This document shows, one piece after another, positions 18,251-26,957 of a stretch of DNA of 64,000 bases. Source of the DNA: Spirosoma fluviale (GTDB lineage: Bacteria > Bacteroidota > Bacteroidia > Cytophagales > Spirosomataceae); NCBI RefSeq assembly GCF_900230225.1, contig NZ_OCNH01000001.1, positions 682,001 through 746,000 of the forward strand, read 5' to 3'. Made by a program: the position numbers and the translations under genes. Every line of letters starts with the position of its first letter. Position 1 is the stretch's first letter. Under the pieces are notes generated by a model that was not told where the DNA came from, ran no database searches, and saw only the letters and a program-made list of their open reading frames with translations.

Positions 18251-18958
18251 ATGAAAAAATTACAACCCGACTGGTTTACGCAAAATTGGCTCGATGCCGA
18301 ATATCAGAGGTATGTCGTCTTGGCATACTTACAGGCTGTTCAGCAAAACTTCGTGGAACACAAACTTTGGCCGGACCTACCCGAATTACGCAGCCACTAC
18401 GACGCTGGCATTCGTTTTTCGAGGGGCAAAGGTACGCTAAATGCCGCGTTCCCCAAACGTGTCAGCCGAGTTACTGGCCCACCACCCCGAATCGAATACA
18501 AATCTGAGGTAACGGATTCTGCGTTGATGGCAGAGATGGATGCAATTATGGATTTTGCGCTGCCCCGTTTTCAGGCTATGCTGACCGAGGGACAGCAACG
18601 ATGGACTGATATTGCCCAATCGCTGACATTAGCGCCGGTAGGGCTACTCCCTCTGCGGCCGGAAGAAGGTTATCTCTTTCTCCATGCCAGTAACCAGACT
18701 GAGATGCAGGTCTACTACTTCTGTATGACGTTATACTCGGACCAGGAGCCCGGTGGACGGTTGATTCAGCTGCGCTTTGTGGAGGCTGTCCGGAAAAGTC
18801 TGGTCAATACCTTCGAGAACATCAAGCTCGATTTGATTCGTCGTCACCGGCATATGCCAAATCCGGCAACGTTTAGGCTGGAGAGCAAAAAAACGTACCC
18901 TGTACAGGAAACCTTACTGCCCATTGCCCGGCAGCTATTGGCCCAGGCTGTGGCCTAG
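18251..18958 (+). CDS. Conserved hypothetical protein
   Basis: 235 residues, cytoplasmic, no signal peptide or membrane segment. The N-terminal WFTQNWLDAEYQRYVVLAYLQAV helix and a middle PPPRIEYKSEVTDSALMAEMDAIMDFALPRF segment look helical; GYLFLHASNQTEMQVYYFCMTLY and GGRLIQLRFVEAVRKSLVNTFENIKLDLI suggest a central sheet. No catalytic motif is recognisable. It appears to be a Bacteroidota-restricted family. It is a single gene with its own terminator, divergent from groES. Confidence 0.75.
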   Translation: MKKLQPDWFTQNWLDAEYQRYVVLAYLQAVQQNFVEHKLWPDLPELRSHYDAGIRFSRGKGTLNAAFPKRVSRVTGPPPRIEYKSEVTDSALMAEMDAIMDFALPRFQAMLTEGQQRWTDIAQSLTLAPVGLLPLRPEEGYLFLHASNQTEMQVYYFCMTLYSDQEPGGRLIQLRFVEAVRKSLVNTFENIKLDLIRRHRHMPNPATFRLESKKTYPVQETLLPIARQLLAQAVA

Positions 18959-18968
18959 TGCCGCCAAA

Positions 18969-19006
18969 CAAAAAGAGCCATATCCGAAAGGGTATGGCTC
19001 TTTTTG
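18969..19006. terminator. Bidirectional terminator
   Basis: CAAAAAGAGCCATA pairs with TATGGCTCTTTTTG around a 10-nt loop, between the convergent hypothetical gene and secG. Confidence 0.85.
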
Positions 19007-19028
19007 TTTTAGTAATTTTGGGCAAACG

Positions 19029-19448
19029 TTACTTCTGTGGTGTCAAGGCCGAAGTGGATGCACCTGGCGTAGCAGCGCCTGGAGCCGCCTGACTTGGAGC
19101 TGCCCCGTTGGCTGCGCTGGGTGCTGGGGTTGGCGCAGCGGCACCCGGTAAGGTCTGCGTTTGTGCCCGATCTACGTTCGCACTGTTGATGCCGGTTGCC
19201 TGATTGCGGTCAATCATGATGTACGATGCCATTGACAGCACCATAACGCCGATGCCAAGACCCCACGTAATCTGCTCAAGCAGATCGGTGGTTTTCTTCA
19301 CGCCCATGAGTTGGTTAGAGCCTAAGCCTCCAAATTCGCCGGCCAGTCCTCCGCCTTTTGAGTTCTGAATAAGTACAATAAGAATCAAAAGAACGGTGAG
19401 GATACAAATGATGACAATAGTTGCCGTTACCATGAATTCGGTTGTCAC
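19029..19448 (-). CDS. secG: Preprotein translocase subunit SecG
   Basis: 139 residues. Two membrane helices flank the SecG signature LIVLIQNSKGGGLAGEFGG at about 22-42 (first helix 9-28, second about 58-76 with GVMVLSMASYIMI). It is part of the inner-membrane SecYEG channel. After the second helix comes a ~55-residue Ala/Pro-rich tail (APTPAPSAANGAAPSQAAPGA), longer than in E. coli and low in complexity; similar tails are frequent in Bacteroidota SecG. A second Met at residue 6 is an alternative start. Confidence 0.92.
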   Translation of the reverse strand: MTTEFMVTATIVIICILTVLLILIVLIQNSKGGGLAGEFGGLGSNQLMGVKKTTDLLEQITWGLGIGVMVLSMASYIMIDRNQATGINSANVDRAQTQTLPGAAAPTPAPSAANGAAPSQAAPGAATPGASTSALTPQK

Positions 19449-19507
19449 CGGGTCGCCGGTGCGTTAAACAGTTAAGAGTAAATACAAACTAGGTGACAGC
19501 AGTTAAT

Positions 19508-20362
19508 TTATGACTCAGTTGAGCCTTCTGCTGACTTTTTTAATTCACTGATTTTTGCCGCAAAGTACGCGGTTTTTTCTGGGTTTTTCACTATCAGCTT
19601 CTTATAGATTTCGATAGCCTTGTCGATTTTGCCTTGTTTTTCAAGGATTTTGGCGAAACTTTCGGTAACCAGGCTGCCCGAAACGGGTTTGTTTCGCTTC
19701 GTTAAATCTTCCTGTTCAAGTACTTCCCCCGGTTTGCCGCGTACCGGCGATATACGAGGTTCTTTCTTAATAAAGCTGTCAATCAGATCAAGTTGACGTT
19801 GGCGTTCAATATCAGCTGCAGAGAGAGCGGGTTGACCGGGTGTCGCTTCTGCAATCTGTTCAAGGTCATTTTTCAAATTTGTTTCGACCAGTGTAGGGTC
19901 TTCAGGTGTTGGTACTATGAGAGGAAGTTCATTGTGTTCATTAGCCGCTGATCCATCATACTGACCAGGCAATCGTAAGAGGGCCAACCTGGGAAAGGCA
20001 TTGCTTAAGCCCGCTCTCGATTTGAAGAGCGCATAACTTTCCTGCTGGTAATCGTCGGGGATTGGAACATGCTTGGCCGATAGTTCATTCAACTTGGTCA
20101 GCAGGTTTTCAGACCACTGAAATTCGTTATCGATTAACTTTCTGAGGGCATTGCGACTCAAGGCGTGGGCGGCCGCTAATCGCACATAAGAAACCGCCTG
20201 TCCCCGCTGATGAATCGACGCGGCTTTAGCGGTCAACGTATGTAAAGTTTGGCAATAAGGGTATACGGCCAGACTTTCCTGAAGTTGAGTGAAGTCGGTA
20301 GGAGCAAGGTCATCGGGATGAGTGACCCAGTACGAAAATGTTTCTTTGTCGAGTGGCAGCAC
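19508..20362 (-). CDS. TPR-containing hypothetical protein
   Basis: 284 residues, cytoplasmic by lack of signal or membrane segment. The N-terminal part (about 1-110) is helical, with LQESLAVYPYCQTLHTLTAKAA and VRLAAAHALSRNALRKLI. The middle is acidic and low in complexity. The C-terminus has one convincing TPR-like pair, SFAKILEKQGKIDKAIEIYKKL, ending with NPEKTAYFAAKISEL. This matches a Bacteroidota-restricted family often found next to secG; function is unknown, a scaffold or assembly factor role is plausible. It is 59 bases upstream of secG on the same strand, probably one transcript with it. Confidence 0.75.
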   Translation of the reverse strand: MLPLDKETFSYWVTHPDDLAPTDFTQLQESLAVYPYCQTLHTLTAKAASIHQRGQAVSYVRLAAAHALSRNALRKLIDNEFQWSENLLTKLNELSAKHVPIPDDYQQESYALFKSRAGLSNAFPRLALLRLPGQYDGSAANEHNELPLIVPTPEDPTLVETNLKNDLEQIAEATPGQPALSAADIERQRQLDLIDSFIKKEPRISPVRGKPGEVLEQEDLTKRNKPVSGSLVTESFAKILEKQGKIDKAIEIYKKLIVKNPEKTAYFAAKISELKKSAEGSTES

Positions 20363-20480
20363 GAATTAAGTTACGATTTACAATTTGTATTGGATGAATT
20401 GCTTTCGCAGGCTTTGCCGGAGAACAACCATGCGAAAGTACTTCTTTACCACGTAAATCGTTCGTGTGACTGGTAACTTT

Positions 20481-21050
20481 TTACCAGTCGGCTGCTGTCT
20501 TATTGAAAATATCCAGTACAATCTGGTCCAGAATTTTCGGTACCAAACGGCTTTCGTTTTGGCTCAATGTTTGCCCCTGCGGGAAATCCTGATAGAAAGA
20601 AAAGGATTGTTCAAAATTCTTGCTTTCGTCTTTATTATTGTAAAAACGGGCCAAAACTGTGATCTGTAGTCGGTTAACACCCGCCTGGTCCTGGGCTGTT
20701 GGCGCAACCGCCAGCAGGTCGTACCCCGTAATGTTGCCCTCCAGTACCATATCGCCGTTGTTTGGGACAACCTTTAGGCTAGTGTAGCGCTGGTAATATT
20801 CTTTCAGTTTTTCATTAAACGTTAGAGGCAAGTTGGCTGGGCCACCCGCCGTAGCCAGTACAAAATTATTCACCGTAACCGTCTTTATATCGGGTGAAAG
20901 TGTTGTTCCCGTGAACGAATAGACGCCACACGAGGAAATAAAGAGTGAAGAGTTGAGAACGAAGAATAAAAAAAACATCGGTACGATGACTTTATTCTTC
21001 CCTCTTAACTTATCAATCCTCCCTCTCGACTTATTCCTCATCAATTTCAT
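20481..21050 (-). CDS. lptE: LptE-family LPS-assembly lipoprotein
   Basis: About 189 residues. A basic N-region (MKLMRNKSRGRIDKLRGKNK) precedes a hydrophobic stretch ending in FISSC, a lipoprotein cleavage site. The mature protein begins CGVYSFTGTTLSPDIKTVTVNNF, the standard opening of Bacteroidota LptE, and continues with NLPLTFNEKLKEYYQRYTSLKVV. LptE plugs the LptD barrel in the outer membrane for lipopolysaccharide export. The start chosen overlaps the sigma-54 activator gene by 20 bases; the whole signal peptide is encoded by an imperfect inverted repeat. The downstream TPR gene follows after 118 bases. Confidence 0.85.
   Translation of the reverse strand: MKLMRNKSRGRIDKLRGKNKVIVPMFFLFFVLNSSLFISSCGVYSFTGTTLSPDIKTVTVNNFVLATAGGPANLPLTFNEKLKEYYQRYTSLKVVPNNGDMVLEGNITGYDLLAVAPTAQDQAGVNRLQITVLARFYNNKDESKNFEQSFSFYQDFPQGQTLSQNESRLVPKILDQIVLDIFNKTAADW
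20932..21039. repeat. Imperfect inverted repeat inside the lptE N-terminus
   Basis: Purine-rich left arm beginning GAGGAAATAAAGAGTGAAGA (20932-20970) and a pyrimidine-rich right arm ending CTTATTCCTC (20990-21039). The inner ten bases, GAAGAATAAA/TTTATTCTTC, match perfectly; the outer parts align with gaps. It spans the signal-peptide codons of lptE and touches the end of the sigma-54 activator gene. Confidence 0.6.
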
Positions 21051-22413
21051 ATTGTTTGATTTTTCGGTATAACGTGCGTTCTGAGATACCGAGTGCCTGA
21101 GCGGCATATTTTCGTTTATTGTTATTGCGCCGAAGGGCTTTCAAAATCATTTCTTTCTCCTGGCGTTCGAGCGAGAGTGAATCGTCTTCCTCTGTTTCAT
21201 GCGTTACATCTTCAACCTCGGTCAAGTCGTTAATGTCGCCGTCAACATCGTCAAAAATCTGTACGGGCGGGTGGTTGCCATAGGTTTCTGAGGGTGGTAC
21301 CACGTTGCGGGGCGGTGGGTTATCCGTTCGCGTTGTGCCATTGACGGCCGGGAGCAGACGCGTGATGTTGGTGTCGGTCAGCGGGCGATTGTCACCATCG
21401 GGGGCAATAGAATCGAACAGGTCTTTGTGCGTGTGCAGGATGTGGTCGCTATCCTGTTCATTGCCCATCAGGACATCCCGAACGAGTTTTTTGAGGTCGT
21501 TCACATCCCGGCGCATATCGAACAATACTTTATAGAGAAGGTCCCTCTCCGAGAAGTTATCTGCTCCACTGCTTCCATTTGCCTGCGGAAACAGGGCTAA
21601 GGTACGGTTGCTCTGCTGCGGTTGAGGCAGGTATCTCGACAGAGTTTCGGCTTCAATGGGCTTGTTCTGCTCCGACTCAAGGATAGACACCTGTTCGGCA
21701 ATATTCTTTAACTGACGGATGTTTCCCGGAAATGGGTAATTGATCAGCACCTGCTTGGCACCTTCCGTAAGCTGAAGCGGCTTGATTCGGTAACGCTCGG
21801 CAAAATCGGTCGTAAACTTTCGAAACAGCAGTTCGATGTCGTTGCCGCGTTCGCGGAGGGGCGGCACAAAAATGGGGACTGTGTTGAGCCGATAATACAG
21901 ATCTTCCCGGAATTTACCCTTCTCAACGGCTTCCATCAAATTGACGTTTGTAGCCGCCACAACCCGCACGTCCGTTTTCTGGGTTTTGGATGAACCGACC
22001 CGAATAAACTCCCCATTTTCGAGTACGCGCAGGAGCCGGGCCTGGGTGCCGAGGGGCATTTCACCGATTTCGTCAAGAAAAATAGTACCCCCATTGGTCG
22101 TTTCGAAATAGCCTTTTCGGGAATCTACCGCGCCCGTAAAGGAGCCTTTTTCATGGCCAAACAGCTCTGAGTCGATGGTGCCTTCGGGAATGGCTCCGCA
22201 GTTGATGGCAATGAACTGACCATGCTTACGAGCGCTTAGGCTGTGAATAATCTTTGAAAACGATTCTTTACCACTACCACTTTCGCCCGTGATGAGCACG
22301 GTCAGATCAGTTGCCGACACCTGCATTGCTACGTTGATGGCGTAGTTGAGTCCGGATGCGCTACCAATTATACCGAAGCGTTGTTTAACGCTTTGAATTT
22401 CCTGTTGATTCAT
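21031..22413 (-). CDS. Sigma-54-dependent transcriptional activator (no receiver domain)
   Basis: 460 residues. The AAA+ domain starts almost at the N-terminus: Walker A GESGSGKE at 43-50, the sigma-54 contact loop as GSFTGA at 90-95 (Ser in place of the usual Ala), Walker B GTIFLDEIGEM at 109-119, and the FREDLYYRLNTVPIFVPPLRER segment. After an acidic linker, a Fis-type helix-turn-helix closes the protein (KRKYAAQALGISERTLYRKIKQ). There is no response-regulator, GAF or PAS domain, as in PspF, so control must come from a partner or from expression. It is followed by lptE with overlap, suggesting coupling to outer-membrane assembly. Targets unknown. Confidence 0.9.
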   Translation of the reverse strand: MNQQEIQSVKQRFGIIGSASGLNYAINVAMQVSATDLTVLITGESGSGKESFSKIIHSLSARKHGQFIAINCGAIPEGTIDSELFGHEKGSFTGAVDSRKGYFETTNGGTIFLDEIGEMPLGTQARLLRVLENGEFIRVGSSKTQKTDVRVVAATNVNLMEAVEKGKFREDLYYRLNTVPIFVPPLRERGNDIELLFRKFTTDFAERYRIKPLQLTEGAKQVLINYPFPGNIRQLKNIAEQVSILESEQNKPIEAETLSRYLPQPQQSNRTLALFPQANGSSGADNFSERDLLYKVLFDMRRDVNDLKKLVRDVLMGNEQDSDHILHTHKDLFDSIAPDGDNRPLTDTNITRLLPAVNGTTRTDNPPPRNVVPPSETYGNHPPVQIFDDVDGDINDLTEVEDVTHETEEDDSLSLERQEKEMILKALRRNNNKRKYAAQALGISERTLYRKIKQYEIDEE

Positions 22414-22422
22414 AACTACCTC

Positions 22423-22541
22423 TAATGAATAATGTACAATGAATAAAGAATAATGAAGCGTGTAAACCAGGTAATAGGGTAGGTAGTACGACAGTAGGGT
22501 GTACTACTCGTTACTCATTATCCCTTGTACATTATTCATTA
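22423..22541. repeat. Inverted repeat between miaB and the sigma-54 activator
   Basis: TAATGAATAATGTACAA at 22423-22439 is perfectly complementary to 22525-22541; further AATGAATAAAG-type text extends both arms. It occupies most of the 139-base gap. Confidence 0.65.
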
Positions 22542-22552
22542 TCAGTTATCCA

Positions 22553-24067
22553 TTATTCATTGACGACCTCACCCCGTAATGTTGCTGAGGTACACTCAGT
22601 AACCAATACGTTGACATACTGGCCTTTTTGGTGGTTTCCTTTGGGAAAAACGACCATCTTATTCTGGTCATTCCGGCCACAAAGGAAGTCGTCGGAGCGT
22701 TTGGATGTCCCTTCAACCAATACCCGCTGCACCTGGCCGATATGCCGTTGGTTACGTTCTGCCGAATGGCTCAGTTGCCGGGCGATGATCTCGTTCAGAC
22801 GACGCTTTTTTACATCTTCCGGAATATCGTCGGCGTACTTTTTTGCCGCCAGTGTACCCGGCCGTTCCGAATAAGCGAACATGTACGCATAGTCGTAATG
22901 CACATAATCCATGAGCGACAATGAATCCTGGTGTTCTTCTTCGGTTTCGGTACAGAACCCCGAAATCATATCGGTGGAGATACCGCAGTCTTCTCCCAGA
23001 ATTTCCCGAATACGGTCAATTTTGCCGATGTACCAGGGGCGGTCGTAAGTCCGGTTCATCAACTTCAGCACCCGGCTATTTCCGCTCTGCGCGGGCAAGT
23101 GGATGTAGTTACAGATGTTGGCGTACCGGGCCATGGTATGTAGCACATCGTCGGTAATGTCCTTTGGGTGCGAGGTCGAAAAGCGAACCCGAAGGTCGGG
23201 GTGGATTTGAGCCACCATTTCGAGCAGGAGAGCGAAGGTGGTAATGTTAGTATTAGGAGCGAGCGGCCGGCGTTCCGGGAGTGAGGAGTGAGGAGTTGCT
23301 GACGCATGCTCTTCTCCTAACTCCTCGCTCCTCGCTCCTAGTACTTCGGAACTCCACTTATAACTATCCACATTCTGCCCCAGTAGCGTCACTTCGCGGT
23401 AGCCTCGGTCAAAAAGATCCTGCGCTTCGCGGACAATACTGAAGGGGTCCCGGCTGCGTTCGCGACCGCGTGTGAACGGCACCACGCAGAAACTACACAT
23501 GTTGTCGCAGCCCCGCATGATGGATACGAAAGCCGTTACGCCGTTGGAGTTCAGGCGTATTGGCGAAATGTCGGCGTAGGTTTCTTCACGAGACAGAAAA
23601 ACGTTTACCGCTTTCTGCCCCGATTCGGCTTCTTCAACCAGCTTCGGGATATCGCGGTAAGCATCGGGACCTGCCACAATGTCGACCACTTTTTCTTCTT
23701 CCAGTAGCTTTGTTTTCAGCCGCTCGGCCATGCAACCAAGCATCCCGACCAGAAGCTCCGGCTTCTGCCGTTTCAGCCCGGTGAGGTGCTTGAGCCGGTG
23801 CCGGACTTTCTGTTCAGCATTGTCGCGGATGGCACAGGTGTTCAGAAAAATCACATCCGCATCGGCGGCCGACGAGGTTGTGGCATAACCAGCATTCCGC
23901 ATTACGGCTGCGACGATTTCGCTGTCGGCAAAGTTCATCTGACAACCGTAGCTTTCAATATACAGTCGTTTTTTGCCAACCGCTAACTCGTCTTCCAGGG
24001 TGCGTGGTAAGTCGATGTGCTCCTTATCGTCAGGTTGCAGTATGGTTAGTTCGGGTATGAGCGTCAT
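22553..24067 (-). CDS. miaB: tRNA-2-methylthio-N6-dimethylallyladenosine synthase
   Basis: 504 residues. The first iron-sulphur cluster Cys are Cys42 ([12 protein letters not shown]), Cys78 ([11 protein letters not shown]) and Cys112 (LGCMAER); the radical-SAM CxxxCxxC is Cys187, Cys191, Cys194 in [10 protein letters not shown]; a TRAM domain ends the protein. The enzyme adds the methylthio group to i6A37 of tRNAs reading UNN codons. It is longer than usual because of ~30 residues at 240-270 ([11 protein letters not shown]...ERRPLAP) that are encoded by an inverted repeat inserted in the radical-SAM domain. No frame disruption results, so the gene is probably active. Confidence 0.95.
   Translation of the reverse strand: MTLIPELTILQPDDKEHIDLPRTLEDELAVGKKRLYIESYGCQMNFADSEIVAAVMRNAGYATTSSAADADVIFLNTCAIRDNAEQKVRHRLKHLTGLKRQKPELLVGMLGCMAERLKTKLLEEEKVVDIVAGPDAYRDIPKLVEEAESGQKAVNVFLSREETYADISPIRLNSNGVTAFVSIMRGCDNMCSFCVVPFTRGRERSRDPFSIVREAQDLFDRGYREVTLLGQNVDSYKWSSEVLGARSEELGEEHASATPHSSLPERRPLAPNTNITTFALLLEMVAQIHPDLRVRFSTSHPKDITDDVLHTMARYANICNYIHLPAQSGNSRVLKLMNRTYDRPWYIGKIDRIREILGEDCGISTDMISGFCTETEEEHQDSLSLMDYVHYDYAYMFAYSERPGTLAAKKYADDIPEDVKKRRLNEIIARQLSHSAERNQRHIGQVQRVLVEGTSKRSDDFLCGRNDQNKMVVFPKGNHQKGQYVNVLVTECTSATLRGEVVNE
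23277..23339. repeat. Inverted repeat inserted in the miaB coding sequence
   Basis: Arms GGGAGTGAGGAGTGAGGAGTT (21 nt) at 23277-23297 and its near complement at 23319-23339 differ at three positions, all transitions. It encodes the extra low-complexity segment around residues 243-264 of MiaB. Confidence 0.75.
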
Positions 24068-24220
24068 AATTAGATAATCGATAGGCGCTGGTCGATTAGC
24101 AAAAAGCCCTGGATTGCGGCTATTGACTATCGACTGACGACTTTTTTTGCAAAATTACGAAGAAAGCCCCGATAACGCTGTCATTTTGGCAGGATTTGCC
24201 CGTTAAAATACCTTAAGGTT

Positions 24221-24300
24221 GGTTATTGGTTATTCGTTGATGGTTATTGAGTTATTTATTAATAAATGCACCTTTTACGGATAACGGATAACCAATAGCC
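24221..24300. repeat. Inverted repeat before the tamL stop
   Basis: GGTTATTGGTTATTCGTT at 24221-24238 pairs with 24283-24300; two differences, both transitions. Another, looser inverted repeat with TCGATTAG/CTATCGAC text lies at 24070-24150. Together they fill the gap between miaB and tamL and may act as the tamL terminator. Confidence 0.6.
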
Positions 24301-24302
24301 AA

Positions 24303-26957
24303 TCAAAAGGGGTAACCGATGCCGAAATTTATAATCAGAGGGTTAGGACCGCTGGAGAGCTTGCCGAGAGAAAATTCGCGAAGCAGAAACCGCTTGTCAA
24401 CCGGGCCTTTGTCGCCGTCTATGTATTGGCGGGCCGGGTCCCAGACTTTGATACCCCCATCGAAGCGGATGATGAAAAACGAGAAATCAAAACGCAGTCC
24501 CACGCCTGTACCAACGGCAATTTGGGGGATGAACGAATCGAACCTGAAGACGCCCCTACTATTTGCATTGCTATACGGCAAACGCCATACATTGCCGAAA
24601 TCAATAAAAGCCGCCCCGTTTATATCCGCAAAACCGAGCCGGAACAGGCGTCCCCGTAACTCCGCCGATCCTTCGATCAGCATATCGCCGGGTTTCTCGA
24701 AGGTGTATAAAAATTGATCGGTTCCGGACTTGATGGCCGGTTGAGTGGGGTCTGATGCCGACGGTTGCGGGTAATCGGCACCGGGACCCAGGCGACGTGG
24801 TAACCAGGCGCGAAGACTGTTGCTGCCACCCGCAAAAAATAGCTTCTCGTAAGGAGCCGTCCGGTTAGATCCATAACTGTATACCAGACCAGAGTTCAGC
24901 CGGAAAGCCAGTGTGGTATGCGCATTAAGTGGGACGTAGTGTCTGAAATCGGCGCTGACCCGGATGTACTTATAATACTGCAAACCGCTGGTGTCCGTCG
25001 TTTTGAAGAACTCGCGTAACTGGTAATTTCTAAACAAGTTAAGCGTCGTTCCACCTGACTCCACTACTGTACGGAGGAAATTGGCCCGCTTGTTCTGGCC
25101 AACGGTATTGGTGTTGTAAGTATAGGCAAAGCTGATTCCTGATGCGAAAGATCGTCTGAAACTCAGACCGATTGTATTCCCCAGTTTGCCCAGTGAGTCT
25201 AGTTGCTGTTCAAAAAGAGGTCCCAGCTTTGTGTCGAAATTGGCATTGATGAGGTTAACATCCGCAATAAAAAAACTAAACTGCTTAACCGGACTGGGTT
25301 GCCAGTTATAAGCCATGGTGGCGCGTAGCAGTGACCGCCGGAAATCTGGTCGTAAGGTGTTATTATAGCTTAAGCTGACCTGCGTACGGGGGGTGGCACG
25401 ACTGAAAAAAAATCGCGCCCGTCCCGGAAAGAGGACCTGTGGGAAGGTGACGGAGCTGATAACACCCAGCTCCTGTGAGTTATAGACAATCTGGTTAGTG
25501 GTGGCACTGGTCAGAAAACCCGTTTGTGCTTCAATGCCAAAGCGAACGGTTGTTTCAAAAGTTTCCAGTCCGCCAAACAGATTTCGAACTCGGAAAATCA
25601 GACTGCCAAATCCACCCGGATAGCCGCCCTGACCCTGATAAAGAACCGTAACACCTCCTTCCGCCGTCGCTTCGTATTTGTCCAGCGGAGTGGCCGTAAT
25701 AAGCGTTCGCAGCCGTCGATTGGTGGTATCGGTAAAGTTGAGGTTGACAAACTTGAACTGATTCAGCAGAAATAACTGCCGCTGGGTATCCCGGTAATTG
25801 GTTTGATTATACAGCTGACCCGGCCGCAGGAGAACCTTCGAGCTTAATAATCGGGTCGAAATATCACGGCCACCTAATAAATACGTAATGCCGTCCCGTC
25901 TGGTAGTATCCAGAGCACTGCTGGCAACGGCTGGTTGTGTTTCATCCGGGCTGATCCGCACTTCAACGTCCCCAATGTGGTAAATAGGGTGGGCCGCTTG
26001 TCCCGGCGGGTTCACAATCTGGAGGACCACGTCAACATTACGCCGTAGGGAATCGCCGGGTTCGAGGCCGTTGAAGAACCGTCGGTCATTGCCCCGTCGG
26101 ACGGTGTCGACATCCGTAGCCCGGATATATTGCCGGGAAAAAGCGTAATAGCCCTGATCGCGGAGCAGTGTCTCGATGCGTACTTTCTCCCCCGACATGT
26201 TGTCGAAGTCGAACCGGTCGCCGGTGTGGAGCCGGGATTTATCGAACGATTGCCGAACAATGGAATCGACGCGCGGATCGGCAATTTCGTAAACGATGTT
26301 ACGAAGGTAAAAGGCCGCATTCTCATCAATGAGGTAGTTTACTCTGATTTGGCTACGGCGCAGCGTATCGAGTTCATAGCCCGTTTTTGCATTGAAAAAA
26401 CCCTTATCAGAAAGGTATTTTCGCATCTTAACGGCGTTTGCCTGCGCGTCTTTTTCGGTAAAATAGGAGGGTGGCTCCCCAAGGTTACGCATGACCCAGT
26501 TGCCTTCTTCTGCATTCTGACGAAGGCGCTTCAATTGACGGCCATACCGTCGGTTGAGTTTTTTGAGCTCCCTCGGCTGATCGGCTATTAGCTGGCTTTG
26601 CTGTTCAAATTCATTAGTTTTGGCTTGCAATTCACGGATGGCCTCTTCGCGGTTATACCGGCGGGCACCCAGTTGGTAAAACCATAACTGGGTTGTGATG
26701 GGTAGTCCAAGTAAGCGCCGATTCGGTTTTTGGGGAACCAGACTGATCAGGTCCTCATCCGGAATCGCTTTATTGCCCCGCACACTATGCGATGTAAGTA
26801 TGTACCCATTTTTGCGCAGCTGGCTGGAACTCAGGCAGCCCGACAAAGAAATAACCAGCAAAAGTAAGCTTATCCGCGATGTATGATGTAAGGTATAGGA
26901 TGCATTGCCCGCCAACCAGTCATATACCTTATAGCCTACATCATACATTTTTCTCAT
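24303..26957 (-). CDS. TamA/BamA-family outer-membrane lipoprotein (TamL type)
   Basis: 884 residues. A lipoprotein signal ends LSGC with the Cys at 41, unlike proteobacterial TamA, which is not lipidated; this matches TamL of Bacteroidota. POTRA-like segments follow (HSVRGNKAIPDEDLISLV and GFFNAKTGYELDTLRRSQIRVNYLID), then an Omp85 barrel with the FFAGGSNSLRAWLPRRLGPG substrate-gate motif and the RFDFSFFIIRFDGGIKVWDP strand; it ends GIGYPF with a terminal Phe. It inserts or exports proteins at the outer membrane, usually with TamB, which is not nearby. The start codon shares the bases CATG with that of the divergent methylase gene; Met4 is an alternative start. Confidence 0.88.
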   Translation of the reverse strand: MRKMYDVGYKVYDWLAGNASYTLHHTSRISLLLLVISLSGCLSSSQLRKNGYILTSHSVRGNKAIPDEDLISLVPQKPNRRLLGLPITTQLWFYQLGARRYNREEAIRELQAKTNEFEQQSQLIADQPRELKKLNRRYGRQLKRLRQNAEEGNWVMRNLGEPPSYFTEKDAQANAVKMRKYLSDKGFFNAKTGYELDTLRRSQIRVNYLIDENAAFYLRNIVYEIADPRVDSIVRQSFDKSRLHTGDRFDFDNMSGEKVRIETLLRDQGYYAFSRQYIRATDVDTVRRGNDRRFFNGLEPGDSLRRNVDVVLQIVNPPGQAAHPIYHIGDVEVRISPDETQPAVASSALDTTRRDGITYLLGGRDISTRLLSSKVLLRPGQLYNQTNYRDTQRQLFLLNQFKFVNLNFTDTTNRRLRTLITATPLDKYEATAEGGVTVLYQGQGGYPGGFGSLIFRVRNLFGGLETFETTVRFGIEAQTGFLTSATTNQIVYNSQELGVISSVTFPQVLFPGRARFFFSRATPRTQVSLSYNNTLRPDFRRSLLRATMAYNWQPSPVKQFSFFIADVNLINANFDTKLGPLFEQQLDSLGKLGNTIGLSFRRSFASGISFAYTYNTNTVGQNKRANFLRTVVESGGTTLNLFRNYQLREFFKTTDTSGLQYYKYIRVSADFRHYVPLNAHTTLAFRLNSGLVYSYGSNRTAPYEKLFFAGGSNSLRAWLPRRLGPGADYPQPSASDPTQPAIKSGTDQFLYTFEKPGDMLIEGSAELRGRLFRLGFADINGAAFIDFGNVWRLPYSNANSRGVFRFDSFIPQIAVGTGVGLRFDFSFFIIRFDGGIKVWDPARQYIDGDKGPVDKRFLLREFSLGKLSSGPNPLIINFGIGYPF
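26879..26948. repeat. Inverted repeat covering the tamL N-terminus
   Basis: ATGTATGATGTA (26879-26890) and TACATCATACAT (26937-26948) are perfect complements; AGGTATA/TATACCT continues the stem after a 7-base insertion in the right arm. It encodes residues 4-27 of the tamL product, the region before the hydrophobic signal core. Confidence 0.7.

Noticed and set aside
23281-23340. CRISPR-like repeat from GAGTGAGGAG words
   Set aside because: The words form an inverted repeat within miaB with no spacers, and no Cas gene is present.
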